Shown here piece by piece: positions 1 to 6,686 of a DNA stretch of 13,848 nt. Positions within the stretch are counted from its first letter, which is position 1. Every line of letters begins with the position of its first letter. The notes under the pieces were generated by a model. The model had not been told where the DNA came from, made no database searches, and saw nothing but the letters and a program-made list of their open reading frames with translations. Source of the DNA: an uncultured bacterium (GTDB lineage: Bacteria; Cyanobacteriota; Vampirovibrionia; Gastranaerophilales; Gastranaerophilaceae); the NCBI GenBank assembly GCA_948742005.1, contig CAPYQR010000010.1, positions 6,833-20,680 on the forward strand, given 5' to 3'. A program made the position numbers and the translations under genes.

Positions 1-501
1 ATGTAAAACAAGAAATTGTGCAGATTTTTCGCCCATAATATCTAGTCTGTCTTTGATTTTATCTTTAATTTTAGGATTCGCGCTGTCGCCTTGGATAATA
101 TTAACATTAACAACCAAATCTTTTTTAGAAAATTTTTCGCTAACATAATCAACCATTTCAGGTTTTAATTCAACGCCAATACAACGTCTTTCCATATTTT
201 TCGCTTCAATTCCTGATGTTCCCGAGCCAAAAAACAAATCAAGAATGATATCATTTTTTTTCGTATATCTTTCAAACAATTGTGTTGCAATTTGCGGAAT
301 ATAATTGCCATGGTAATCATAAGAGTGTCCGTTTTTCTTTTCGCGCGAAGAAAATTCCCACCATGTACCTGTTTTTATATTTTCATATAATTTCCAATTG
401 TTTAAATCAATGTCATTATAAGGTTTTGTTTTAACAGGTTTTACAACCTGAAGATTTTGTTTTTGTTCTTGTATTTTTTTCGTATTTTGTTTTGATGACA
501 T
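1..501 (-). CDS. DNA methyltransferase, N-terminal part (cut by window edge)
   Basis: This open frame starts at ATG 501-499 on the minus strand and runs 167 codons off the left edge. It begins with a Lys/Gln-rich stretch (about residues 1-28). A region around residues 45-70 (GTWWEF, HGNYIPQIA) follows, typical of site-specific N6-adenine or N4-cytosine methylases. Next comes a clear AdoMet-binding motif I, DLFFGSGTSG, and the acidic strand end IGVELKP that usually holds the ribose hydroxyls. The visible end reads FLVLH; in this family a catalytic motif IV of the form (D/N/S/H)PP(Y) often follows here, so the catalytic Pro-Pro pair may lie just outside. Motif I before motif IV would make it an alpha- or gamma-order enzyme. 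Whether it belongs to a restriction system or is an orphan cannot be told. Its ribosome binding site is weak (AGAAAG). Family certain, specificity unknown. Confidence 0.85.
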   Translation of the reverse strand, partial: MSSKQNTKKIQEQKQNLQVVKPVKTKPYNDIDLNNWKLYENIKTGTWWEFSSREKKNGHSYDYHGNYIPQIATQLFERYTKKNDIILDLFFGSGTSGIEAKNMERRCIGVELKPEMVDYVSEKFSKKDLVVNVNIIQGDSANPKIKDKIKDRLDIMGEKSAQFLVLH

Positions 502-520
502 TAATTTTCTTTCTAATTAA

Positions 521-538
521 TACACTTTACTAAGTATA
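521..538 (-). promoter_or_regulatory. Candidate promoter -10 within imperfect inverted repeat, methyltransferase
   Basis: Upstream of the methyltransferase start there is a 7-4-7 inverted repeat, TACACTT/AAGTATA, with one mismatch. The right arm contains TATACT on the minus strand (538-533), a five-of-six match to a -10 box, which would give a leader of about 25 bases. I see no convincing -35 box. In such AT-rich DNA both signals could be chance. Confidence 0.25.
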
Positions 539-591
539 AAAAAATTTATTTATAATTAAATCAACCCAATAAAGTAAATTTAACTTTAGAG

Positions 592-1368
592 TTATTTTAT
601 TGTTCTTTTACCGAATGGAATTGTAAATAAATCTTTTTTAAACTCACCCTTGCCGCCATTCAAACTATAAATCACGTATCCGCAAGCGTTTTCAATTTCT
701 CTGTGTTCAGGTTCATAATCAGGATTGTCGGCAATTTTATCGACATCGTCTTTTGATAAATATTCTTTAGTTAAAACCTTGGTAGTACAAGTTTGATCAT
801 ATACAAAACCTGCAACAAATCTGTCAAAATCAACACATGCTGCATTTTTACCATATTCAGCTACTAAAGATTTTGATGCAATTAACAATCCGCCGCAGCC
901 GCCTCCATGCTTAACAAAAGCTGCTTCCTCGCTATCTTCCGGCTGCTGCTCACCCTCACCTGCAGAACCTGCTCCCGTACCTTCTTCACCTGGCACAGGG
1001 GTTGATTCCGATTCACCACCATCTTCACTTTCTTCACCCTGATTTGCAACTAAAATTTCACCGTCTGCAAGCTGGGCAAAATAAGCAGCTAAATCTGTTG
1101 AATCGATTTTATCGTCTTTGTTATTATCAAGCAGATGTTCAAGAGTATAATTTGTTGTATATTTTGACAAAACGCCTTGAAAAGCATTTGAAATATTAGT
1201 ATAAAAATAAGATGAATATGCTGATGTTTTTCTTAAATTTGTTTTTTGATTTCCGAATAATACAGTCATGGTTAAAGCAGACAAAACCCCGATAATCACA
1301 AGGACAATCCCGACTTCAATCAAGGTAAAGGCTTTTGATTGTTTTGATGAAATATTAAATTTAAACAT
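592..1368 (-). CDS. Type IV prepilin-like protein with Ca-binding-like loop and acidic linker
   Basis: A 258-residue protein that starts with a class III (prepilin) signal. There is a short basic leader (residues 1-13), then KA|FTLIEVGIVLVIIGVLSAL. Phe14 is +1 and Glu18 is the conserved Glu+5, followed by the hydrophobic helix. The residue before cleavage is Ala instead of the common Gly. Residues 81-92 (DNNKDDKIDSTD) fit an EF-hand or dockerin-type calcium loop: acidic or Asn ligands at loop positions 1, 3, 5, 9 and 12, and Ile at 8. Residues 111-149 are a Glu/Gly/Ser/Pro-rich linker. The C-terminal part has four cysteines (157, 178, 193, 229) that could pair as disulfides outside the cell. 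A ribosome binding site (AAAGGAAAAA, 1371-1380) supports the start. It may be a minor pilin or type II secretion pseudopilin; no assembly genes are in view, so the system is unknown. Confidence 0.85.
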   Translation of the reverse strand: MFKFNISSKQSKAFTLIEVGIVLVIIGVLSALTMTVLFGNQKTNLRKTSAYSSYFYTNISNAFQGVLSKYTTNYTLEHLLDNNKDDKIDSTDLAAYFAQLADGEILVANQGEESEDGGESESTPVPGEEGTGAGSAGEGEQQPEDSEEAAFVKHGGGCGGLLIASKSLVAEYGKNAACVDFDRFVAGFVYDQTCTTKVLTKEYLSKDDVDKIADNPDYEPEHREIENACGYVIYSLNGGKGEFKKDLFTIPFGKRTIK

Positions 1369-1519
1369 ATTTTTTCCTTTATATTTTTATACTTATTTTC
1401 TTATTTTTACAATATATACCCCTATCAATCAACCCAAATCCTACAAACATAGGAAAGTTCAGGTTTTTTAGAATTCATACGAACGAATGATTTATTAAGT
1501 TATATTGTGGGGCATAATT

Positions 1520-1546
1520 TTGTAGAATCGTTATGACTGATATGAT
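1520..1546 (+). promoter_or_regulatory. Candidate promoter for the TPR / GGDEF operon (weak)
   Basis: The 240-base divergent spacer (1369-1608) must hold promoters for both the prepilin and TPR genes. The best plus-strand candidate is TATGAT at 1541-1546 with TTGTAG at 1520-1525, but the 15-base spacing is short. The TPR start at 1609 has only a distant AAAGG (1591-1595) as ribosome binding site. No strong repeat or known operator is visible in this spacer. Confidence 0.2.
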
Positions 1547-1608
1547 TTTTATTATTTAATGATTCAAAAGTTAAAAGAGAGTAAATTCCCCAAAGGCACG
1601 ATACGATT

Positions 1609-3222
1609 ATGACACAAAACACATTAGAAAAAGCCACAAAAGCGCATCAAAGATATTTGCTTAAAGCAACAAATGATGATTTAACAGAAGCAATCAATTG
1701 TTATATTGAAGCAATAAATAAAGACCCCTCTGAAACAAGCGCATATTACAGACTTGCTACCCTTTTGCACAAAAACGGTCAAATAGGACTTGAAAGTGCT
1801 ATCCAGCAATGCAAAAAAGCTGTTGAAATCAACCAAAACGATGCAAATGCACACATGTATCTCGGGTATTTTCTTTCTTTAAATGCTCAATTTGACGAAG
1901 CAAAAGAAGAATTCAAAAAAGCAATAAAACTAAAACCTGCAACATCAAGAACAAGACTTGTTTTAGCTTTAACCATGCTTGAAAAAATTAAAAACACACA
2001 CTCAACAAAAAATATAAAAGATGCCTTAGGAGCACTCTATTACGGAATCACAGGCTCGATTATGAGTGTTTTTGACAAAGCAAGTATAAAAGTTTTTTGC
2101 CAAAATATTGTTGATGACCTAAATTTTGCAAAATACAAAGCAGTAGGTGACTTTTTAGAAACAATCAAATCCGACAAAAAAGCTTATAATACATATTTAA
2201 ACGCAGCAGACAACTCCAAACGTTCAATTGTGTTATATGAACGTATGGCACGCATTGCAATTAAGAAAAAAAGATTAGATATAGCATTTGATTGTTTAAA
2301 TAATGCAGTTATTTTATCAGACAACGACCCGATGAAAGTCGTTAATGCAATTGAATTTTTAGAACAATACAAATGTGATAAAGTTGATGAACTTATTGAT
2401 TATTATACAATTTTAGCAAACAAATACCCCGAATTGTCTAAATGTTATTATGAGTTAGGGCATTTATATCTCAAAAAAGACGAAAAAATAAATGCACTAA
2501 GCGCTTTTAAGCTGGCATTAAAATACGAGGAAAATAACCCTTATTATCAAAATTCTCTTGCTTTTGCATACGTTCAATTAGAACAATATGACAGCGCAAT
2601 TGAATTATACAAAAAAGCACTTGATTCAAATCCGAACAACGAATGGTCTTGTGTTGTAGCACAAGCACTTGCCGCAATTTACCATCAGGTTAAAGGAAAC
2701 TCCGAAGCAGCACTTTCAATGCTTCAAAACAGTTTGCTTTTAACCAAAAATAAAGCACAGGTATACGAAGCTATGGCTGATATTTATTATGATATTGAAG
2801 ATTTGGATAATGCGATTGAATATTACCAATTGTCGCTAAATGAAGATTCGCAAAACCCAAAAACCTATTCTCGTCTTGCAATGGCATTTTGGGAAAAAGA
2901 TTATATTGAAAAGGCAATTGTTTATTATTCAAAAGCAATAGAACTTGATTCAAGTTATGATGTTGCTTATAATAACTTAGGTGTCGTTTTCTTAGACGGG
3001 CTCGGTGATGCACAAAGAGCAAGCGATTATTTCAAAAACGCAATAAGCATCAACCCGAAATATGTTTTAGCACATTTCAACCTTGCAAGATGTCATGAGG
3101 CGTTGAGCGAAAAAATTGCCGCTGCAAAAGAATATCAAAAAGCGCTTAATTTAAATCAATCGTCAAACGAACTCGATTTCAAAATTATCGAAGACAGATT
3201 ATACAAGCTTTTTGAAGCCTAA
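1609..3222 (+). CDS. Soluble tetratricopeptide repeat (TPR) protein
   Basis: A 537-residue protein built almost entirely of helix-pair repeats with the TPR signature. Clear units lie at about residues 25-58, 60-110, 277-310, 311-345, 384-417, 418-450, 452-485 and 486-520, for example the run from AYNNLGVVF to YFKNAISINP. The stretch at about 125-275 is helical but the repeats are degenerate there, which may mark a separate module. There is no signal peptide or membrane segment, so it should be cytoplasmic. TPR arrays are protein-binding scaffolds and the sequence does not tell the partner. It is followed after 34 bases by a second, membrane-anchored TPR gene and then a diguanylate cyclase, so it probably serves the same signalling or assembly complex. 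Function otherwise unknown. Confidence 0.85.
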   Translation: MTQNTLEKATKAHQRYLLKATNDDLTEAINCYIEAINKDPSETSAYYRLATLLHKNGQIGLESAIQQCKKAVEINQNDANAHMYLGYFLSLNAQFDEAKEEFKKAIKLKPATSRTRLVLALTMLEKIKNTHSTKNIKDALGALYYGITGSIMSVFDKASIKVFCQNIVDDLNFAKYKAVGDFLETIKSDKKAYNTYLNAADNSKRSIVLYERMARIAIKKKRLDIAFDCLNNAVILSDNDPMKVVNAIEFLEQYKCDKVDELIDYYTILANKYPELSKCYYELGHLYLKKDEKINALSAFKLALKYEENNPYYQNSLAFAYVQLEQYDSAIELYKKALDSNPNNEWSCVVAQALAAIYHQVKGNSEAALSMLQNSLLLTKNKAQVYEAMADIYYDIEDLDNAIEYYQLSLNEDSQNPKTYSRLAMAFWEKDYIEKAIVYYSKAIELDSSYDVAYNNLGVVFLDGLGDAQRASDYFKNAISINPKYVLAHFNLARCHEALSEKIAAAKEYQKALNLNQSSNELDFKIIEDRLYKLFEA

Positions 3223-3256
3223 TTAAAATCAAAAAAGCCAAAACCGAAAAAAATAA

Positions 3257-4315
3257 ATGTACAAATTAAAAAAAATTCTACATTCAACCTTTGCAAAAGT
3301 ACTAAGCGCAATTTTAACAGTTGCGTTTTTTGCAAGCATTTATTTTTACTATGATTTTTATGTTCGCCAAATAAACAAAATAAAAGGATACTATTGGGTT
3401 TATAAAGGTGATAAAGCTTTTAAAAAGAAAGATTTACAAGGCGCTGTTAATTTTTATGAACATGGAATAAAACTTCACCCGGGACATTATCGTGCTATGT
3501 ATAACTTAGCTAATATTTATGTTGTTTATGAGGATTATTATTCCGCTCTTAAAAACTATGAAAAAGCTCTTTTAATCAAACCTGAATATGAAGTTGCGCG
3601 GATTGATTATGCGATTATTCTATCACAGACTTATGAAACGGATAAAGCAATTGAACAATATCAAAAAGTAATCAAAACCCAGCCGAAATTTATCAAAATC
3701 CCTTTTCTTGTTGATAATAAAAAATCATACAATCACAACCTCGGCGTTGCTTATTACAACATGGGTCTTGCATACAGGACAAAATCATTACTTGCAGGAT
3801 TAAATTCCTCAACAAGAGATGTATATTTAATTAAAGCATCAGATTCTTATGAAAAAGCGGTTAAAATACTTAATTCTTATAATTCTAATTATAACTTAGG
3901 TTTAATTCACCAGCTTCTTAAAAATTCAACAAGCGCAGGGTATTATTACTGTAAAGCAATGGAATTAGAGCCTTTGCAATATGAAGCGCATTTTAATCTG
4001 GCGGTTTTGTTAAATGATTTAAAAGATTTTGAAGGCGCTTCAATTGAATTTAAAAAAGCAGGATTATTGCTTGATTCAATTGGAGATAATGTCAAAACAA
4101 GGTATATTTACGATGTATTATCTGACGTTAACCAAAAGATTGCAATTAATTCATCTGACGAATATTATAAAAAAATAAAAGAAAAAGATGAACAAATGCT
4201 CTCGCAGCAAAAATACAAAGCAGGAAAACTTTTGCTCGATGAATCAAGTGAAGAAGAATTAATTGAACATTTTTCAATTTGCGCCAATAGAAAGCTTTTT
4301 ATGGGGGATTTATAA
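3257..4315 (+). CDS. Membrane-anchored TPR protein
   Basis: A 352-residue protein with a short basic N-terminus (MYKLKKILH), one transmembrane helix at about residues 12-32, and then TPR units at about 48-80, 81-114, 115-143, 160-204 and 211-276. The C-terminal 60 residues (about 290-352) are charged and helical, possibly coiled coil. The basic N-terminus before an uncleaved-looking helix suggests a type II anchor (N-in, C-out) by the positive-inside rule, but KGYYWVYKGDKAFKKK after the helix is also basic, so topology is uncertain. No good ribosome binding site precedes the ATG, only an A-rich stretch. It is the second gene of the operon and directly abuts the diguanylate cyclase gene. It may tether the soluble TPR protein or the cyclase to the membrane; this is inference from gene order only. 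Confidence 0.8.
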   Translation: MYKLKKILHSTFAKVLSAILTVAFFASIYFYYDFYVRQINKIKGYYWVYKGDKAFKKKDLQGAVNFYEHGIKLHPGHYRAMYNLANIYVVYEDYYSALKNYEKALLIKPEYEVARIDYAIILSQTYETDKAIEQYQKVIKTQPKFIKIPFLVDNKKSYNHNLGVAYYNMGLAYRTKSLLAGLNSSTRDVYLIKASDSYEKAVKILNSYNSNYNLGLIHQLLKNSTSAGYYYCKAMELEPLQYEAHFNLAVLLNDLKDFEGASIEFKKAGLLLDSIGDNVKTRYIYDVLSDVNQKIAINSSDEYYKKIKEKDEQMLSQQKYKAGKLLLDESSEEELIEHFSICANRKLFMGDL

Positions 4316-4318
4316 TTG
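4303..4318 (+). promoter_or_regulatory. Ribosome binding site that selects a TTG start for the GGDEF gene
   Basis: GGGGGA at 4303-4308 lies seven bases before TTG 4316-4318. This TTG follows the TAA of the TPR gene (4313-4315) with no gap. No ATG is in a suitable place, so the TTG is the likely start and translation is probably coupled to the upstream gene. The site sits inside the last codons of the TPR protein. Confidence 0.7.
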
Positions 4319-5704
4319 GATTTTAAAACATTATATGATTTTTCAAATTCATTAATTAATTGCTGTGAAAATATTCAAGATAGAGAATCTTTGATTCAAG
4401 GTTTAAAAAAAAGCCTTAATATTTTTTTTCAAATTGAAGAAATCAAGCTTTTTTTGCTTGATGAATATTCATATCGGCTGAAAGACTTCCTAAAACCCTG
4501 GGAAAATCTTTCACTTGAGCGCGAGGATGAAAAAATACAGGAAATTTTTGATGATTTTTTAACGAAAAAAAACAACTTTAAAATTAAAGAAAATATTTTA
4601 TATTTTCCTCTTGCGCAAAAAAACAAAACTCTTGGAATTGCAAAAATCATAGCGCGAGAAAAAATAAAAGAAAACAACGAATTCTTTAAAATTTTATCCT
4701 TAAGTGCAAAACAAATATCAATGCTTTGTATAATTTTAAAAAACAACGAACAAATAAAAATCTCTTCGCGTTTCCATCAAACAGTCAGAAACATCGCAAA
4801 AATAACCGAAACACAATATGAACTTGATTATATTCTGCCAATTATGGGTGAGATGATTGATAAATTTATTTTTGAACATTTGATTTATATTTTTATCAGA
4901 AATAAAAACAAAAAAGAATATAAATTAATCTGGCCTTCTAAATGCCTTGATAATAAAATTTACGATTATTTAGAAGAAATCACCCCGAAATCACAGACAA
5001 TTATAAAACAAGACGGAAAAATGGGAATTTTCCCGCTGATTATTGATTCAAAGCCCTATGGCGCAATTGTTGCGTATAACCATACAGATAAAATAACATC
5101 AAAAGAAATTGAATATCTTGAAGAAATAAAATCCCAGGCGCAAGTTACGCTTGAGCGCGCAAAATCATACATTAAAGTTTTAGAATATGCAACGCTTGAT
5201 GCGCTCACAGGCTACAATAACCGTCATCAATTTGAAAAACGCTTAAAAGAAACAACCGCAAGCGCAAAAAGAAAAAACCAGCCCCTTTGCTGTATTATGT
5301 CAGATATTGACTTTTTTAAAAAAGTTAATGATACCTATGGACATGCTGTTGGTGATTGCGTTTTAAAGACGGTCGCAAAAACAATAAAAAAAGAGCTTCG
5401 AGAATCTGACATCCCCTCGCGTTACGGTGGAGAAGAATTTATATTTTTACTTCCGCAGACAAATCCCGAGGAAGCTTTTGTAGTTGCTCAAAGGTTAAGA
5501 AAAGCTGTCGAAAACAAAAAAATAAATATTGAAGAATATAAAATTGAAAATGTTAAAGAAATCAGCGTAACAATTTCAATTGGGGTAAGTGAATTTAAAA
5601 AATCCGATAAATCTCCTCAAAATCTCTATGAGCGCGCAGATAATGCTTTATATAACGCTAAAGAATCAGGAAGAAACAAGGTTGTAGTATATAGCGGGAA
5701 CTAA
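4316..5704 (+). CDS. Diguanylate cyclase (GAF-like sensor plus GGDEF domain)
   Basis: A 462-residue soluble protein. Residues about 20-145 and 168-285 look like two divergent GAF-type sensor domains joined by a helix. Residues about 290-460 form a GGDEF domain that makes cyclic di-GMP from two GTP. The domain is intact: DALTGYNNR at 295-303, metal-binding Asp330 in SDIDFFKKVND, the active-site loop GGEEF at 371-375, and RESD at 362-365. RESD sits five residues before the loop, which is the canonical position of the RxxD inhibitory site, so product feedback inhibition is expected. There is no EAL or HD-GYP domain and no membrane segment. The membrane TPR protein encoded just upstream could localise it. 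The start is a TTG directly after the preceding stop. The ligand of the GAF-like part is unknown. Confidence 0.92.
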   Translation: MDFKTLYDFSNSLINCCENIQDRESLIQGLKKSLNIFFQIEEIKLFLLDEYSYRLKDFLKPWENLSLEREDEKIQEIFDDFLTKKNNFKIKENILYFPLAQKNKTLGIAKIIAREKIKENNEFFKILSLSAKQISMLCIILKNNEQIKISSRFHQTVRNIAKITETQYELDYILPIMGEMIDKFIFEHLIYIFIRNKNKKEYKLIWPSKCLDNKIYDYLEEITPKSQTIIKQDGKMGIFPLIIDSKPYGAIVAYNHTDKITSKEIEYLEEIKSQAQVTLERAKSYIKVLEYATLDALTGYNNRHQFEKRLKETTASAKRKNQPLCCIMSDIDFFKKVNDTYGHAVGDCVLKTVAKTIKKELRESDIPSRYGGEEFIFLLPQTNPEEAFVVAQRLRKAVENKKINIEEYKIENVKEISVTISIGVSEFKKSDKSPQNLYERADNALYNAKESGRNKVVVYSGN

Positions 5705-5732
5705 AATTAAAATCGGGAACTAAATTAAAAAT
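5695..5732 (+). repeat. Tandem 19-bp duplication across the GGDEF stop codon
   Basis: CGGGAACTAAAATTAAAAT (5695-5713) is followed at once by CGGGAACTAAATTAAAAAT (5714-5732). The two copies differ only in the lengths of their A runs. The first copy contains the TAA stop of the cyclase gene; the second forms the left arm of the downstream hairpin. It looks like a recent short duplication. Confidence 0.8.
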
Positions 5733-5760
5733 TAATTCCCGATTTATCTGAAAAACAGAT
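5710..5760. terminator. Hairpin region between convergent genes, probable bidirectional terminator
   Basis: AAATCGGGAA (5710-5719) and TTCCCGATTT (5736-5745) form a perfect 10-bp stem around a 16-base AT-rich loop. A second small perfect hairpin, ATCTG-AAAAA-CAGAT, follows at 5746-5760. On the minus strand the large stem is followed by TAATTTTAG, a modest T tract. On the plus strand a T7 run occurs only later (5791-5797), after a 4-bp GCTT/AAGC stem. The location between converging genes supports a shared terminator, probably stronger for the minus-strand thioesterase. Confidence 0.65.
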
Positions 5761-5778
5761 TAAATACCGAACAAACGC

Positions 5779-6174
5779 TTAATTAAAAGCTTTTTTTATT
5801 TGTTCAGGTAAACTCCTATATAATTTTCCACCTTTGTTTATTGCAACAACCCTAAAAGTTGCTTCAATGTACGTCTTTTCTTGCGATTCATCAGTAATTT
5901 CCTGATAAAAATCAATGTAAAATCTTCCTGTAGAAGTTATTTTTGTTTTAATTAAAATATTATCGTCTAATTTTGCTGATTGCTTATATTTTACATTCAT
6001 TTCAGCAACCGGCATAACAATATCCTGCGCTTCAAGCTCACGCAAAAATAAACCGCATTTTTCACAATAATAGACACGCCCCATCTCCAGCCAGCGAAGA
6101 TAACTTCCATGCCAAACAACACCATAGGCATCTGTATCCGAATAAAAAACTTTTTGACAAAAAGCATGTTCCAT
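5779..6174 (-). CDS. Acyl-CoA thioesterase, YbgC / 4-hydroxybenzoyl-CoA type (hotdog fold)
   Basis: A 131-residue protein of the usual length for single-domain hotdog thioesterases, which hydrolyse acyl-CoA to free acid and CoA. The family signature is near the N-terminus: YSDTDAYGVVWHGSYLRWLE. Asp15 is in the place of the catalytic Asp, and Gly18, His22 and Tyr25 match conserved positions of YbgC. Strands typical of the fold follow (VKYKQSAKLDDNILIKTKI, about 61-80). There is no signal peptide. YbgC is often next to tol-pal genes in proteobacteria, but none are here, so the substrate cannot be inferred from context. It converges on the diguanylate cyclase gene and diverges from queD. No ribosome binding site is visible; the predicted -10 box lies only 12 bases before the ATG, consistent with a very short leader. 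Confidence 0.88.
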   Translation of the reverse strand: MEHAFCQKVFYSDTDAYGVVWHGSYLRWLEMGRVYYCEKCGLFLRELEAQDIVMPVAEMNVKYKQSAKLDDNILIKTKITSTGRFYIDFYQEITDESQEKTYIEATFRVVAINKGGKLYRSLPEQIKKAFN

Positions 6175-6185
6175 ATATAAATTTT

Positions 6186-6214
6186 ATCATAAAGCAATAT
6201 TAAGCGTATTTAAA
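6186..6214 (-). promoter_or_regulatory. Candidate promoter of the thioesterase gene
   Basis: On the minus strand TTTAAA (6214-6209) and TATGAT (6191-6186) are separated by 17 bases. They match the -35 box in four of six places and the -10 box in five of six. Transcription would start about five bases before the ATG at 6174, leaving almost no leader; this fits the missing Shine-Dalgarno sequence. Confidence 0.4.
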
Positions 6215-6234
6215 ACATTTAATTTATTTGCAAA

Positions 6235-6267
6235 ATTTAACTTAAATTTAACTTTTATTTAACTCAA
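6235..6267 (+). promoter_or_regulatory. Pho-box-like triple direct repeat upstream of queD-uppP
   Basis: Three identical 8-mers ATTTAACT begin at 6235, 6246 and 6257, exactly 11 bp apart. Read one base later, they give TTTAACTT-aaa-TTTAACTT-tta-TTTAACTC. The cyanobacterial Pho box bound by SphR/PhoB is three (C/T)TTAA(C/T)(C/T)(T/A) units with 3-bp spacers. Two units match fully and the third misses only the last base. Bacillus PhoP boxes (TTAACA-like, also 11-bp period) are related. The last repeat overlaps the place where the -35 box of the predicted queD promoter should be, as expected for activation by a PhoB/OmpR-type regulator. The repeats are seen; the regulator is inferred. Confidence 0.6.
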
Positions 6268-6282
6268 TCTTTATTTTTTTCA

Positions 6283-6291
6283 TGCTAAGAT
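6283..6291 (+). promoter_or_regulatory. Extended -10 promoter element of queD (near-leaderless)
   Basis: TGC-TAAGAT (6283-6291) matches the extended -10 pattern TGn-TATAAT with one mismatch. There is no -35 hexamer at the right distance; its place is taken by the repeat array. The -10 box ends six bases before ATG 6298, so transcription would start at or next to the start codon. Confidence 0.5.
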
Positions 6292-6297
6292 GAATTT

Positions 6298-6654
6298 ATG
6301 TACGAAGTTAAAGTAGAAACAAATTTTTCCTCCGCGCACCATTTGCTTAACTATAAAGGCAAATGTGAAAACCAACACGGACACAACTGGAAAGTTGAAG
6401 TGACAGCAAGGGGCGAAAATCTCGACAAATCAAATATTTTAATCGATTTTAAAGTATTAAAAAAAACAGTTAACGAAACAATGGAATATCTTGACCATAA
6501 AGATTTAAATGAACTTGAAGAATTCAAAACTCAAAGCCCCAGCAGCGAATTTATTGCAAAATTTATATTCTATACACTAAAAGAAAAAATAAATTCAATT
6601 TCAAGGGTAGATGTCTGGGAAACGCCGACTTCAAGAGCAAGCTACTTTGAATAA
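6298..6654 (+). CDS. queD: 6-carboxy-5,6,7,8-tetrahydropterin synthase
   Basis: A 118-residue protein of the 6-pyruvoyl-tetrahydropterin synthase family. QueD converts dihydroneopterin triphosphate to 6-carboxytetrahydropterin, an early step toward preQ0 and the tRNA base queuosine. Zinc ligands are visible in FSSAHH (His14 or 15) and QHGHNW (His27, His29). The nucleophile Cys23 lies in CENQHGH, the CxxxHGH pattern that marks QueD. Asp66-His67 (LDHKDLN) and Glu108 (WETPTSRASY) complete the expected active site. No queC, queE or queF is nearby. The start is fixed by the lack of upstream in-frame options and by a -10 box just before the ATG, with no Shine-Dalgarno sequence. uppP follows after 32 bases. 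No preQ1 riboswitch can fit in such a short leader. Confidence 0.93.
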   Translation: MYEVKVETNFSSAHHLLNYKGKCENQHGHNWKVEVTARGENLDKSNILIDFKVLKKTVNETMEYLDHKDLNELEEFKTQSPSSEFIAKFIFYTLKEKINSISRVDVWETPTSRASYFE

Positions 6655-6686
6655 ATAATTCAAATATAAAACAAGGAAAAACAAAA

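Noticed and set aside
579..586. A single TTTAACTT as another Pho-box unit
   Set aside because: It stands alone with no second copy at 11 bp, and such a short AT-rich word is expected by chance.
581..594. Inverted repeat TAACT-ttag-AGTTA at the prepilin stop codon as a terminator
   Set aside because: The stem is only five AT-rich pairs and no clear T tract follows on the minus strand.
5777..5797. GCTT/AAGC stem followed by T7 as a separate plus-strand terminator
   Set aside because: A four-pair stem is too weak to call alone; it is noted within the terminator region entry.
6655..6686. A promoter or riboswitch between queD and uppP
   Set aside because: Only 32 bases with a ribosome binding site; no -10/-35 pair or aptamer fold can be seen.
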